Shown here one piece after another: positions 1 through 6,506 of a DNA stretch of 36,469 nucleotides. The notes under the pieces were generated by a model. The model was not told where the DNA came from and made no database searches. It worked only from the letters and a program-made list of their open reading frames with translations. Source of the DNA: Candidatus Uhrbacteria bacterium (lineage in GTDB: Bacteria > Patescibacteriota > Patescibacteriia > UBA9934 > GWF2-40-263); assembly GCA_016188495.1 (NCBI GenBank), contig JACPHU010000027.1, positions 1 to 36,469 of the forward strand. Direction: 5' to 3'. The number at the start of each line of letters is the position of its first letter. Positions within the stretch are counted from its first letter, which is position 1. The position numbers and the translations under genes were made by a program.

Positions 1-127
1 TTGCGAACAAACAGGTTACCAAACCAGCGATCGACCATCCTTGGAGAAAACAAATCGCCAAAGACTGTACCCTCTCACAACTCACTCACTAGGACATTTC
101 TAAATCCCTGGAAGTAGGACATTTCTA
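1..127 (+). mobile_element. Remnant of an insertion-sequence 3' end
   Basis: Reading frame 3 from the left edge is open for 29 codons and encodes a short basic tail containing DHPWRK, a type of ending I associate with integrase-core (IS481/IS3-like) transposases in CPR genomes. It stops at the TAG overlapping the first of two exact direct repeats TAGGACATTTCTA (90-102 and 115-127), which resemble tandem transposase-binding sites at an IS end. Only the edge is visible, so whether a complete element lies to the left cannot be judged. The transposase assignment is from memory of motif style, not from a search. Confidence 0.35.
90..127. repeat. Two 13-bp direct repeats TAGGACATTTCTA
   Basis: Identical 13-mers start at 90 and 115, 25 bp apart. 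They lie between the putative transposase tail and the promoter of the LysM/M23 gene and probably form the terminal part of the IS remnant. Confidence 0.7.
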
Positions 128-156
128 TTTCCCGTTGACAAATAACTCCGAATTGA

Positions 157-185
157 TTGACAAAATCGTCTTTTTTTTGTACATT
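157..185 (+). promoter_or_regulatory. Promoter of the LysM/M23 gene
   Basis: TTGACA at 157-162, a 17-nt spacer containing a run of eight T, and TACATT at 180-185. A second TTGACA at 135-140 has no good partner. Transcription would start near 192, about 20 nt before the TTG start codon. Confidence 0.6.
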
Positions 186-211
186 ATTGATCAAAATTAA
201 CCCAGATTCTT

Positions 212-1522
212 TTGAATCTTACGTTTAAACAATTCATCGTTCGTTCGCTCTTGGGCTTTTTGCGCGGGCTTATTTTTATAAAACGCCACAGCGGACCTCT
301 TTTGAAAAAACTGGCCACACCTATAAAAAAAACGGGTTTGTTTTTTGCCCGTTGGGTAGGGATTCCCTCTTATCGTTTACTTTTTTTTGTTCGCCGTTAT
401 ATCAATAAGGTGTTACTTCCGGCAAAGCATCGTATTGTTTTTGTTATTTCTAATCGTTACACCGTCCATGTCATGATGAGTTTTATTGTGTTGGGCGTGG
501 CTTGGGTGAATTTGTCTGCCCGCGACGTACGGGCAGAAACATTTGGACAGCAGAGTTTGTTGTACCATTTGGTTGTGCAGGATGACTCTGCGGTATTGGA
601 AGTGGTAGAGGCAGGCACAGTGACGGTCAATACATCTTCAACCTCTTCTTATCTTGCGGATGCTGTTTTAGATGCTCAGCGACAAGTCGATCTTGATTAC
701 TTAGAGGAAACTTTCACTTCCCTTACGGGAGAAGAGGCACCTGCGAGCGAACCGTTGGTTTCTACACGGACACAAGTGGAAACGTATACTGTTGCCGATG
801 GGGATACCCTTGGAAAGATTGCTCAGTCTTACGGTTTAAGTTTAAGTACGCTGCTTTGGAGCAACGGATTAACCTATGCCAGCACGATTCGTCCCGGACA
901 GGAACTCAAGATTTTGCCAGTGGATGGGTTACTTTATAGTGTAAAAAGTGGAGATACCCTTTCACGTATTGCCAAAAATTATTCGGTGGATGTTGAGACT
1001 ATTTTGAAGCAAAACGGCCTGACAAGCGCAAACACCCTTTCTATAGGTGATGAGTTGCTGCTTCCAGGAGGCGAACCGCCTGCGCCTGTGACAACCGCTC
1101 GTGCAAGCGCTTCTATCACCAATCTTTTTGTCGCTCCACAGGTTAGTGCTCCAAGCGAGGTTGTTGGCGGGTGGGTATGGCCAACGGATTGGCACAGTAT
1201 CACTCAATATTACGGATGGAGGCATACAGGGATAGACGTTGACGGAGATTATTCAACCTATAGTTATGCTGCACGGGATGGTGCCGTGATTTACAGCGGT
1301 TGGCGAAACGGATACGGGTTTACTGTAGAAGTAGATCATGGAGACGGATACGTTACCCGCTACGCTCACCACTCGAAGTTGTTTGTGTCTGTTGGGGATG
1401 TCGTTACAGCCGGACAGGCTCTTGCTCAGACAGGTTCCACAGGAAGATCTACCGGAACACACTTGCACTTTGAAGTGATTCGTAACGGAAAATTCCAAAA
1501 TCCACTTGATTATATAAGATAA
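212..1522 (+). CDS. Murein hydrolase-type protein: membrane anchor, two LysM, M23 peptidase
   Basis: Predicted cell-wall endopeptidase or hydrolase activator of the NlpD/EnvC style. A strongly basic N-terminal part (residues 1-85) precedes one hydrophobic segment (about 88-103), so the protein is probably anchored in the membrane with the rest outside. Two LysM domains follow (about 193-235 and 243-287, each with the GDTL signature), binding peptidoglycan glycan. The C-terminal M23 domain keeps both metal motifs: HTGID (HxxxD) and HLHFE (HxH), plus YAHHS before them, so it should be catalytically active. The start is TTG; no strong Shine-Dalgarno site is seen, and an internal ATG (MMSF, about residue 88) would still retain the membrane segment. 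It is monocistronic, with its own promoter and a terminator directly after the stop codon. Confidence 0.9.
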   Translation: MNLTFKQFIVRSLLGFLRGLIFIKRHSGPLLKKLATPIKKTGLFFARWVGIPSYRLLFFVRRYINKVLLPAKHRIVFVISNRYTVHVMMSFIVLGVAWVNLSARDVRAETFGQQSLLYHLVVQDDSAVLEVVEAGTVTVNTSSTSSYLADAVLDAQRQVDLDYLEETFTSLTGEEAPASEPLVSTRTQVETYTVADGDTLGKIAQSYGLSLSTLLWSNGLTYASTIRPGQELKILPVDGLLYSVKSGDTLSRIAKNYSVDVETILKQNGLTSANTLSIGDELLLPGGEPPAPVTTARASASITNLFVAPQVSAPSEVVGGWVWPTDWHSITQYYGWRHTGIDVDGDYSTYSYAARDGAVIYSGWRNGYGFTVEVDHGDGYVTRYAHHSKLFVSVGDVVTAGQALAQTGSTGRSTGTHLHFEVIRNGKFQNPLDYIR

Positions 1523-1566
1523 AAAAACAGGCTTTGATTTTTTAAGAAAATCTTAGGCCTGTTTTT
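1523..1566 (+). terminator. Rho-independent terminator after the LysM/M23 gene
   Basis: AAAAACAGGC pairs with GCCTGTTTTT, with an inner GATTTT/AAAATC helix. The final U-run overlaps the extended -10 of the next gene, so termination and re-initiation are stacked here. Confidence 0.8.
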
Positions 1567-1574
1567 GTTATACT
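1566..1574 (+). promoter_or_regulatory. Extended -10 promoter of the zinc-ribbon gene (leaderless)
   Basis: TG-T-TATACT, with TATACT at 1569-1574 and the ATG 8 nt further at 1583. No convincing -35. The spacing places the transcript start at or within a base or two of the start codon. Confidence 0.55.
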
Positions 1575-1582
1575 GTTTTTAT

Positions 1583-1966
1583 ATGAATCGTGTTTGTGTT
1601 TCTTGTAAAAAACAGATGGATGATTGGAATGAACACTGTGGAAGGTGCGGCTTTCATGTGGAATTGGTTCCTGACGATACAATAAAAGCGAGGTATTTGC
1701 GCGGACCATCCCTTGGGGCCGTGCTGTTTACTCAAGGATGGGCTTTTGGAGCGAGACTTTATCTATGGTTTCTCCTCTCTCTTGTTCCTGTCTTTGGTAT
1801 TATCGTGTTATTCATTTGTTTATTTTTTGGACGTCGTTTGAGTTGGAAACAAGGAGGGTGGGCCAGTTGGGAAGATTTCGTCCGTCGGATGAAGATGATG
1901 GATATTTTGGGTGGATTTTGGATTGTGTTTTGGATGAGTATTTATCTGTACGCGCGTTTTATTTAA
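1583..1966 (+). CDS. Small membrane protein with N-terminal zinc ribbon
   Basis: 127-residue protein of unknown function. The N-terminus carries CVSC and CGRC, a four-cysteine treble-clef or zinc-ribbon pattern with about 13 residues between the pairs. Two hydrophobic stretches follow (about 60-82 and 105-124), so it is likely an inner-membrane protein with the zinc ribbon in the cytoplasm. I chose the ATG at 1583 rather than the ORF-track start at 1565 because a TATACT box lies 8 nt upstream of it and 1565 would fall inside the promoter. The gene is convergent with comM and the two stop codons are only about 15 nt apart. I do not recognise a named family. Confidence 0.7.
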   Translation: MNRVCVSCKKQMDDWNEHCGRCGFHVELVPDDTIKARYLRGPSLGAVLFTQGWAFGARLYLWFLLSLVPVFGIIVLFICLFFGRRLSWKQGGWASWEDFVRRMKMMDILGGFWIVFWMSIYLYARFI

Positions 1967-1980
1967 TGACTATAACGTTT

Positions 1981-3495
1981 TTAGGATGTTCTTTTTGTTT
2001 GTTCTCGATATTGGAGAGCTTCCGCCAGGTGTTCAACGGTTATCTCCTGGCTTTGAGCAAGATCTGCAATGGTTCGAGCTACTTTTCGGACCCGAGAGAA
2101 ACCGCGCGCAGAGAGATGATTTGATTGGAGAGCTTTTTGTAAAAGAGCTTTCGTTTCATTTGTCAGAGGGCATAGTTCATCCAATTGAGAAGAATAAAGT
2201 TCATTATTGGTAAACAATCCAAACGGTTTGAGACGATGGGCTTGTTGCGTTCGTGCGCTCTCTATTCGATGGCGAATCTGTTGTGAAGATTCGGGTTTTT
2301 GATCTGAAAGAAGTTTGTCATATTCAACAGAAGGCACTTCGACAATAAGATCAAACCGGTCTAGAAGTGGTCCAGAGATTTTTTTCTGATAATGAGCTAT
2401 TTGATAATCCGTACACGTACAAGGACGATGGGGATTAGTAAGATGACCACAGGGGCATGGGTTCATGGCCGCGACCAAAAGGAAACGAGCTGGAAATTGA
2501 ATAGAACCTAACGCTCTTGAAATAATAACGGTTCCATCCTCCAGGGGTTGTCTGAGTTGTTCTAAGACATGACGAGAAAATTCAGGAAATTCATCCAAAA
2601 AAAGAACTCCCCTATGGGCCAAAGAGACTTCTCCTGGTTTGGGCCAGGTACCACCTCCAACGAGCGAGGCTGCAGAAGAGCTATGGTGCGGGGATCGAAA
2701 CGGACGCTGTTCTATAAGACCGGCGTGAGAGGCAAGAATACCTGTCACCGAGGCAATCGCCGTGACCTCTATGGATTCCTCATGCGTGAGCGGAGGAAGA
2801 ATAGATGGGAGCGAGCGGGCAAGAAGGGTTTTTCCTGTTCCGGGAGGCCCTTTGAGAAGAATGTTATGTCCCCCCGCGGCAGCAATTTCTAAGGCTCTCT
2901 TGGCTCCCTCCTGACCTTTGATATCGCAGAAATCATTCAAGGAAGATATGTGTGAGGACGCGGTTTTTTCCGTTTCTTTTATCAAGTGAGTTCCCTTGAG
3001 GTGATCCACAAGGATTTTGAGGGAAGAAACGCCAAAGACATGTAATTCTTCGATCGCAACGGCTTCTTGTGTGTTGAATTCAGGAACAAAAATAAATGGT
3101 TTATGTATTTTTTTTGCCATGATCGCGCTCGTGAGCGTTCCTTGAATAGCACGCACAGATCCGTCCAAAGCGAGTTCTCCTAAAAAAACACAATCTTGAA
3201 TGGAAGAACGGCTAATTTCTCCCGTGGCAACAAGGATCGAAAGGGCGATCGGCAGATCATAGAGCGGTCCTTGTTTGCGTACATCCGCAGGAGCCAAATT
3301 CACCGTTACCTTCCCTCGTGGAAACGTGTAGCCGCTATTTTTGATTGCCGCTCGGATACGATCGCGAGCTTCTTTGACAGAGGCGTCCGGTAAACCAACC
3401 AGACAGAATGTCGTTAGGCCAGAAGAGATATCCGCCTCAACCGTCACAGGAATAGAAGTAATACCAATGGTCGCACTTGTAGTGATGTGAAACAT
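1981..3495 (-). CDS. comM: ComM/YifB-family AAA+ ATPase (Mg-chelatase-like)
   Basis: 504 residues, the usual length of the YifB/ComM family. An N-terminal Lon-protease-like fold (about 1-165) leads into a ChlI-type AAA+ module with Walker A GPPGTGKT near residue 215, Walker B VLFLDEFPEF, and the family's Cys-rich MNPCPCG segment, ending in the C-terminal Mg-chelatase helical domain. Studied ComM proteins are hexameric helicases that promote branch migration during natural transformation, a job consistent with CPR cells taking up DNA. The ATG lies directly after a strong hairpin whose 3' arm GGGGG is the only Shine-Dalgarno-like sequence, so translation may depend on that fold opening. The gene stands alone. 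Confidence 0.95.
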   Translation of the reverse strand: MFHITTSATIGITSIPVTVEADISSGLTTFCLVGLPDASVKEARDRIRAAIKNSGYTFPRGKVTVNLAPADVRKQGPLYDLPIALSILVATGEISRSSIQDCVFLGELALDGSVRAIQGTLTSAIMAKKIHKPFIFVPEFNTQEAVAIEELHVFGVSSLKILVDHLKGTHLIKETEKTASSHISSLNDFCDIKGQEGAKRALEIAAAGGHNILLKGPPGTGKTLLARSLPSILPPLTHEESIEVTAIASVTGILASHAGLIEQRPFRSPHHSSSAASLVGGGTWPKPGEVSLAHRGVLFLDEFPEFSRHVLEQLRQPLEDGTVIISRALGSIQFPARFLLVAAMNPCPCGHLTNPHRPCTCTDYQIAHYQKKISGPLLDRFDLIVEVPSVEYDKLLSDQKPESSQQIRHRIESARTQQAHRLKPFGLFTNNELYSSQLDELCPLTNETKALLQKALQSNHLSARGFSRVRKVARTIADLAQSQEITVEHLAEALQYREQTKRTS

Positions 3496-3530
3496 AAAAC
3501 CCCCAACTTATTTTTTAAGTAGGGGGTTTT
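3496..3530. terminator. Hairpin immediately upstream of the comM start
   Basis: AAAACCCCC and AACTTA pair with TAAGT and GGGGGTTTT around an AT-rich loop. On the minus strand it is followed by TTTT and then directly by the comM ATG. It could terminate the upstream dksA-lspA transcript or act as a leader hairpin hiding the comM ribosome-binding site. Confidence 0.6.
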
Positions 3531-3578
3531 CTCTTTTTAGAGTAATGCCTTTTTTATTTTTTTGTCAACGTATTATCC

Positions 3579-3775
3579 GAGACTGTTGAAATACTTCTCA
3601 TATTGCCTGAGCCTGTCTGCGGTGAGCTGCCTGCCATGAGCTTGTCGAATGGTCGAATCCGTCGAAGGCCGCAGATGATTTAGCCAAATTTTGCCCCTTC
3701 GATCGTTCGACTAGCTCACGACGAACAGTTCAGGGAATAAAATTTGGCATGATATTCGAGTTTTTCAACGGTCTC
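3579..3775 (+). repeat. Diverged copy of the long-arm palindromic element
   Basis: Outer arms beginning GAGACTGTTGAAA and ending TTTTTCAACGGTCTC pair over about 17 positions with a few mismatches. Just inside, ATTGCC on the left and GGCATGATATTCGAG on the right match the family core (ATTGCC... and GGCAAGATCGCGAG) with small changes. The interior holds further inverted repeats of the common TTCGA(C/T)AAGCTCA type. The right arm overlaps the last 11 nt of lspA. It is a degraded copy, oriented like the five clear ones. Confidence 0.55.
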
Positions 3776-4271
3776 TATCCTTATCGTTTTTCGCTCGCCT
3801 TGAGAGCCAGAGAAGAAAAAAGACCCCAGTGACAATGACGATATCGGATAGATTGATCGCAGATCTTTCAAAAAGGATGATGTAGTCCACGGTGAAACCG
3901 TAAACAATTCGATCGTAGAGGTTGCCTAATGCTCCAATTAAAATTATGAGCGTTGCAACCGTAATATCAGGATGTCGTTTCCAGTTTTTGTATGCGGCAT
4001 GGAATAAGCCTAATCCAATCAGAAAAGAAAAAAAGATAACGAATTCCAGTTTAAAGGGAATATCAAAAGCAATGCCCCAATTTTTGTGGATAGCAAATTG
4101 GAGGATACTGTGATTAACAACGTTTCCTTCTTCTGGAAATGTGTTTAATCCGTAGTATTTAAGGAATTCATCCAAAAGAACAATAGCTGTTACCGGAATC
4201 AAGGACCAATAGATGTGATTTGAAAATGATCTCACACTTCCTGTGTCAGAGTTTTTTTGCACTGAATACAC
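3765..4271 (-). CDS. lspA: Lipoprotein signal peptidase (signal peptidase II)
   Basis: Membrane aspartyl protease that removes the signal peptide from prolipoproteins after diacylglyceryl transfer. Four hydrophobic segments are visible, with the catalytic Asp regions GNLYDR...VDYI and NLSD in the expected order; the Asn-Trp-Gly motif region appears as KNWGIAF. At 168 residues it is of normal length. The ORF-track start gives a 40-bp overlap with the preceding DksA-like gene; a later start would shorten the N-terminal tail but not the membrane core. Its presence fits the lipoprotein encoded at 15253. The 3' end runs into a repeat element. Confidence 0.9.
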   Translation of the reverse strand: MYSVQKNSDTGSVRSFSNHIYWSLIPVTAIVLLDEFLKYYGLNTFPEEGNVVNHSILQFAIHKNWGIAFDIPFKLEFVIFFSFLIGLGLFHAAYKNWKRHPDITVATLIILIGALGNLYDRIVYGFTVDYIILFERSAINLSDIVIVTGVFFLLWLSRRAKNDKDRDR

Positions 4272-4606
4272 GAACTTGAGGTGGGGCGAGCCATGAGGCG
4301 GCGTTCATCAATTTTTTGTCCGCAATATTTGCAAGTTCCGTATGTTCCCTTTCTGATTAGTTCAAGGGCAGATTCAATGTCTCTGAGACCTTTTTCAAGT
4401 TCATCTTCTAATGAAAGATTATCTGAAAATTGAGCGACTTCAGAGGCGTTTTCGTCCTCTTTATCTCCCATATTTGGGAAATTCGTTTCGAATTCCGTAA
4501 TAGTTGCTTTTGAATTTCTATGTGCAAATTGAGAGAGTTCTTTTTCAATGTGTTTTTTTTCTTCCTCTAATTCCTGTTGCATTTTCTGGATAAAATCGAT
4601 TCCCAT
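4232..4606 (-). CDS. DksA/TraR-family zinc-finger protein
   Basis: 124 residues: an N-terminal coiled-coil region (about 5-75, rich in Glu/Lys) followed by the zf-dskA/TraR finger CKYC...CIQC. The family acts in the RNA polymerase secondary channel, but many small CPR and phage members are uncharacterised, so transcription regulation is inferred. The acidic tip residues that DksA uses cannot be assigned confidently here. It overlaps lspA on the same strand, so the two are probably cotranscribed and translationally coupled. An AGGAG lies in the leader about 30 nt upstream, too far to be a clear ribosome-binding site. Confidence 0.85.
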   Translation of the reverse strand: MGIDFIQKMQQELEEEKKHIEKELSQFAHRNSKATITEFETNFPNMGDKEDENASEVAQFSDNLSLEDELEKGLRDIESALELIRKGTYGTCKYCGQKIDERRLMARPTSSSCIQCKKTLTQEV

Positions 4607-4670
4607 ATGAATGTCTTTTAAAAACGAGCAACTCCTAGACTACACCAAAAATGACAAGAAAACAAGCTTA

Positions 4671-5058
4671 AAAAGAAAAAGAGGGCACTGCCCGCTATAA
4701 TAAAATTTTCGGGTGACCCTCATAGGGACTGGAGTGTTGACCTGTTTAGGCATTGGGTTTTGAAATCAACGAAAGTTAATTTTAAAACTCAACGCCCTTA
4801 AGGCACAAACAAGGTCCAGTCAAGAGTGATTTGCTCTGCCGTTTTTACCATTCATTGGTTTTGCTCACAAACGCGCCATAAGGCACGTTATAGGTGTGTG
4901 CTAACCTAGAATTCGCTTTTGTTTTTGTTTTTACTTTCAGAACAGTAAAGACGGTAAGACGTTCCCCGAAAATTCGCACGGGCGTGGGGTGCCCGTAACA
5001 CAAGGTTAATGCGGGTTTCGGAAAACCTCCCAAGAGTTGGTGTAAAAGAACAACTTAC
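4671..5058 (-). ncRNA. Candidate structured non-coding RNA of about 390 nt
   Basis: The minus-strand sequence has a promoter (see 5065-5093), no convincing gene, many hairpins and a terminator. A 10-bp perfect long-range helix joins 4965-4974 (AATTTTCGGG as RNA sense) with 4703-4712 (CCCGAAAATT) and encloses about 250 nt. Inside are TTTACT/AGTAAA, CGTGCC/GGCGCG with a TTAT loop, GACTGGA/TCCAGTC and a 22-bp imperfect hairpin closed by TTTC. Outside are GGTTT/AAACC and ACGGGC/GCCCGT hairpins. The end is GGGCAGTGCCC followed by a T-rich run. I looked for tmRNA (no TTCGA T-loop, no CCA end), RNase P (no GAGGAAAGTC) and SRP RNA signatures and found none. The 62-aa ORF 4845-5033 lies within it and is probably not translated. 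Confidence 0.5.
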
Positions 5059-5064
5059 CCAAGT

Positions 5065-5093
5065 AGTGTATCAAAAAAATGACCTCTGGTCAA
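5065..5093 (-). promoter_or_regulatory. Promoter of the candidate ncRNA
   Basis: On the minus strand TTGACC (5088-5093), exactly 17 nt, then TACACT (5065-5070). The start would be near 5058. Confidence 0.6.
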
Positions 5094-5222
5094 TCTATAT
5101 AATATTCTCTAAAATTAGCCTATTTTTAGGATATTATAATAAATTTTGTGTTCATGTATACAACTGCGTAATGATAGTTTATCCACAGTTTTACTTAATT
5201 ATGAATAGTTTATCCACAGCTA
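5094..5222. other. AT-rich tract with two perfect DnaA boxes (candidate replication origin or DnaA-binding cluster)
   Basis: TTATCCACA occurs at 5179-5187 and again at 5210-5218, same orientation, 31 bp apart (about three helical turns). The 80 bp to the left is very AT-rich. The stop codon of the gene at 5220 adjoins the second box. A DnaA-box pair plus an unwinding-prone tract is the minimal pattern of an origin, but no dnaA, dnaN or gyrase gene is in the window. Confidence 0.4.
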
Positions 5223-6503
5223 ATCAGTACAGAGACGAATTTCCATTGAATACTTTTTAGTTTCAAATGAAATTAAGCCAAATTTAGAGAATATTTTTTC
5301 GTATCCTGAAATAAGACGGTTAAAGGATTCTAATTGAATTTGTGAAAGGAGGACTTCTGGATTTAGGTAATCATGTGCCTTACAAGAATCTTTTTTGCCA
5401 TCAGATAATGGTGTTAGATACTCTTCTATGAAGGTTTGATTGTTCGAGAGGAGAAGTTCGTCATTTTTGAACAGTGCAAGGATAAACTCGTTAGCCCCTC
5501 CCGCGACGCGATACAAGGTTTCCTCGCCTAGTGAGATTTGTTCTACGGGAACCAAATCGGGAGAGACAACAATTTTGTCATATGACGTTCCGTCAGGGAG
5601 TGGAATATTTATAAAGGAAGGTTTTGACAAAGCACCGATGATTTGAAGATTCCTAGTAATATCTTCGTTGGTAAATGAGTGATTTTTGAAAATAAGGAGT
5701 GTGTCTGTAGATGTTTCAGTTTGTCTAAACAGAACACTCATTTCCTGGTTGTTAAGTAATAATGGTTTTTCCCCGCTGTTCTCCTTTAAGAATGAAGCAA
5801 ATAAACGACGTATTGATTCAAAAGAAGAGAGTTCTCCCTCATCCATCACAAGATGGTTGAGGTAAAGGTCGGCATTTTCAACAGTTTTTTGTTTAATATC
5901 GGTTTGTTTGTCGGTTTTAAACTGTATGACTAGGGAAGAATCATTATAATAAATCACCCCTTCTTGATGCTCTTTAGGAAGCACGACTTTTCCGAGCCAT
6001 AGGTTTTTGAACGATGGAAGGAAAGATCTTCTGGTAGAGGTTGGAATCCCGGTAATGGGTAATAATTTTTCAGACAAAAGAATAAAATCTCCCTTTTCTT
6101 GAATAGAGACGTGGTATTTTTCCAGGATGGTTTCAGGTAATTCATTTTTAGTTGCCCTCAATGCCACTGCCTGATCTCCTTGTTGGGTGATGAAAATGGC
6201 CAAATCACCATGGGTGAATGGAAGGAGATCTTCAATGTCTAAGCTTCTTTTTGAAATGAGTGGAACAGAATGAAAAAAATGTTGCCAATGAAGCAGTGTT
6301 TTTTTGGTTAGTTGAAGTTCGATAGCAAAGACCGTTTCCTCAGGCGCCAGGGACAAGAGTGTATCTGCACTAAACCAGATAACGCCTATACGAGAGAGAA
6401 TAAATAAAAAAAATACCAAAACGGCTCCTAATACCCAAACAACCCACCTTTGCCGGCGGGTTGTTTGGGTATATCGAGAAAATGGGATGCGGAGTCTCTC
6501 CAT
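5220..6503 (-). CDS. Membrane-anchored protein of unknown function
   Basis: 427 residues. A short basic N-terminus precedes one hydrophobic segment (about 21-45); the remaining 380 residues are soluble, probably outside the membrane, with alternating beta/alpha character and no catalytic motif I can name. The general form (single anchor, long domain beginning APEETVFAIEL) recalls DUF3352-type proteins, a weak resemblance. The start codon lies 3 nt after the pnp stop, so it is almost certainly translated from the pnp mRNA by coupling. Codons 11-24 form an exact 15-bp inverted repeat (see 6431-6472). Confidence 0.75.
   Translation of the reverse strand: MERLRIPFSRYTQTTRRQRWVVWVLGAVLVFFLFILSRIGVIWFSADTLLSLAPEETVFAIELQLTKKTLLHWQHFFHSVPLISKRSLDIEDLLPFTHGDLAIFITQQGDQAVALRATKNELPETILEKYHVSIQEKGDFILLSEKLLPITGIPTSTRRSFLPSFKNLWLGKVVLPKEHQEGVIYYNDSSLVIQFKTDKQTDIKQKTVENADLYLNHLVMDEGELSSFESIRRLFASFLKENSGEKPLLLNNQEMSVLFRQTETSTDTLLIFKNHSFTNEDITRNLQIIGALSKPSFINIPLPDGTSYDKIVVSPDLVPVEQISLGEETLYRVAGGANEFILALFKNDELLLSNNQTFIEEYLTPLSDGKKDSCKAHDYLNPEVLLSQIQLESFNRLISGYEKIFSKFGLISFETKKYSMEIRLCTD
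6431..6472 (-). repeat. Perfect 15-bp inverted repeat inside the 5' coding region
   Basis: ATACCCAAACAACCC (6431-6445) and GGGTTGTTTGGGTAT (6458-6472) are exact complements around a 12-nt loop. It sits about 30 nt into the gene that follows pnp and would fold very stably in the mRNA. Confidence 0.8.
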
Positions 6504-6506
6504 GTA

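Noticed and set aside
4845-5033. 62-aa minus-strand ORF
   Set aside because: Lies within the highly folded ncRNA candidate, no ribosome-binding site, no recognisable family.
4671-5058. tmRNA or RNase P RNA in the structured region before dksA
   Set aside because: No TTCGA T-loop, no CCA end, no resume-tag ending in LAA/ALA, and no GAGGAAAGTC or ACAGAA-type RNase P blocks on either strand.
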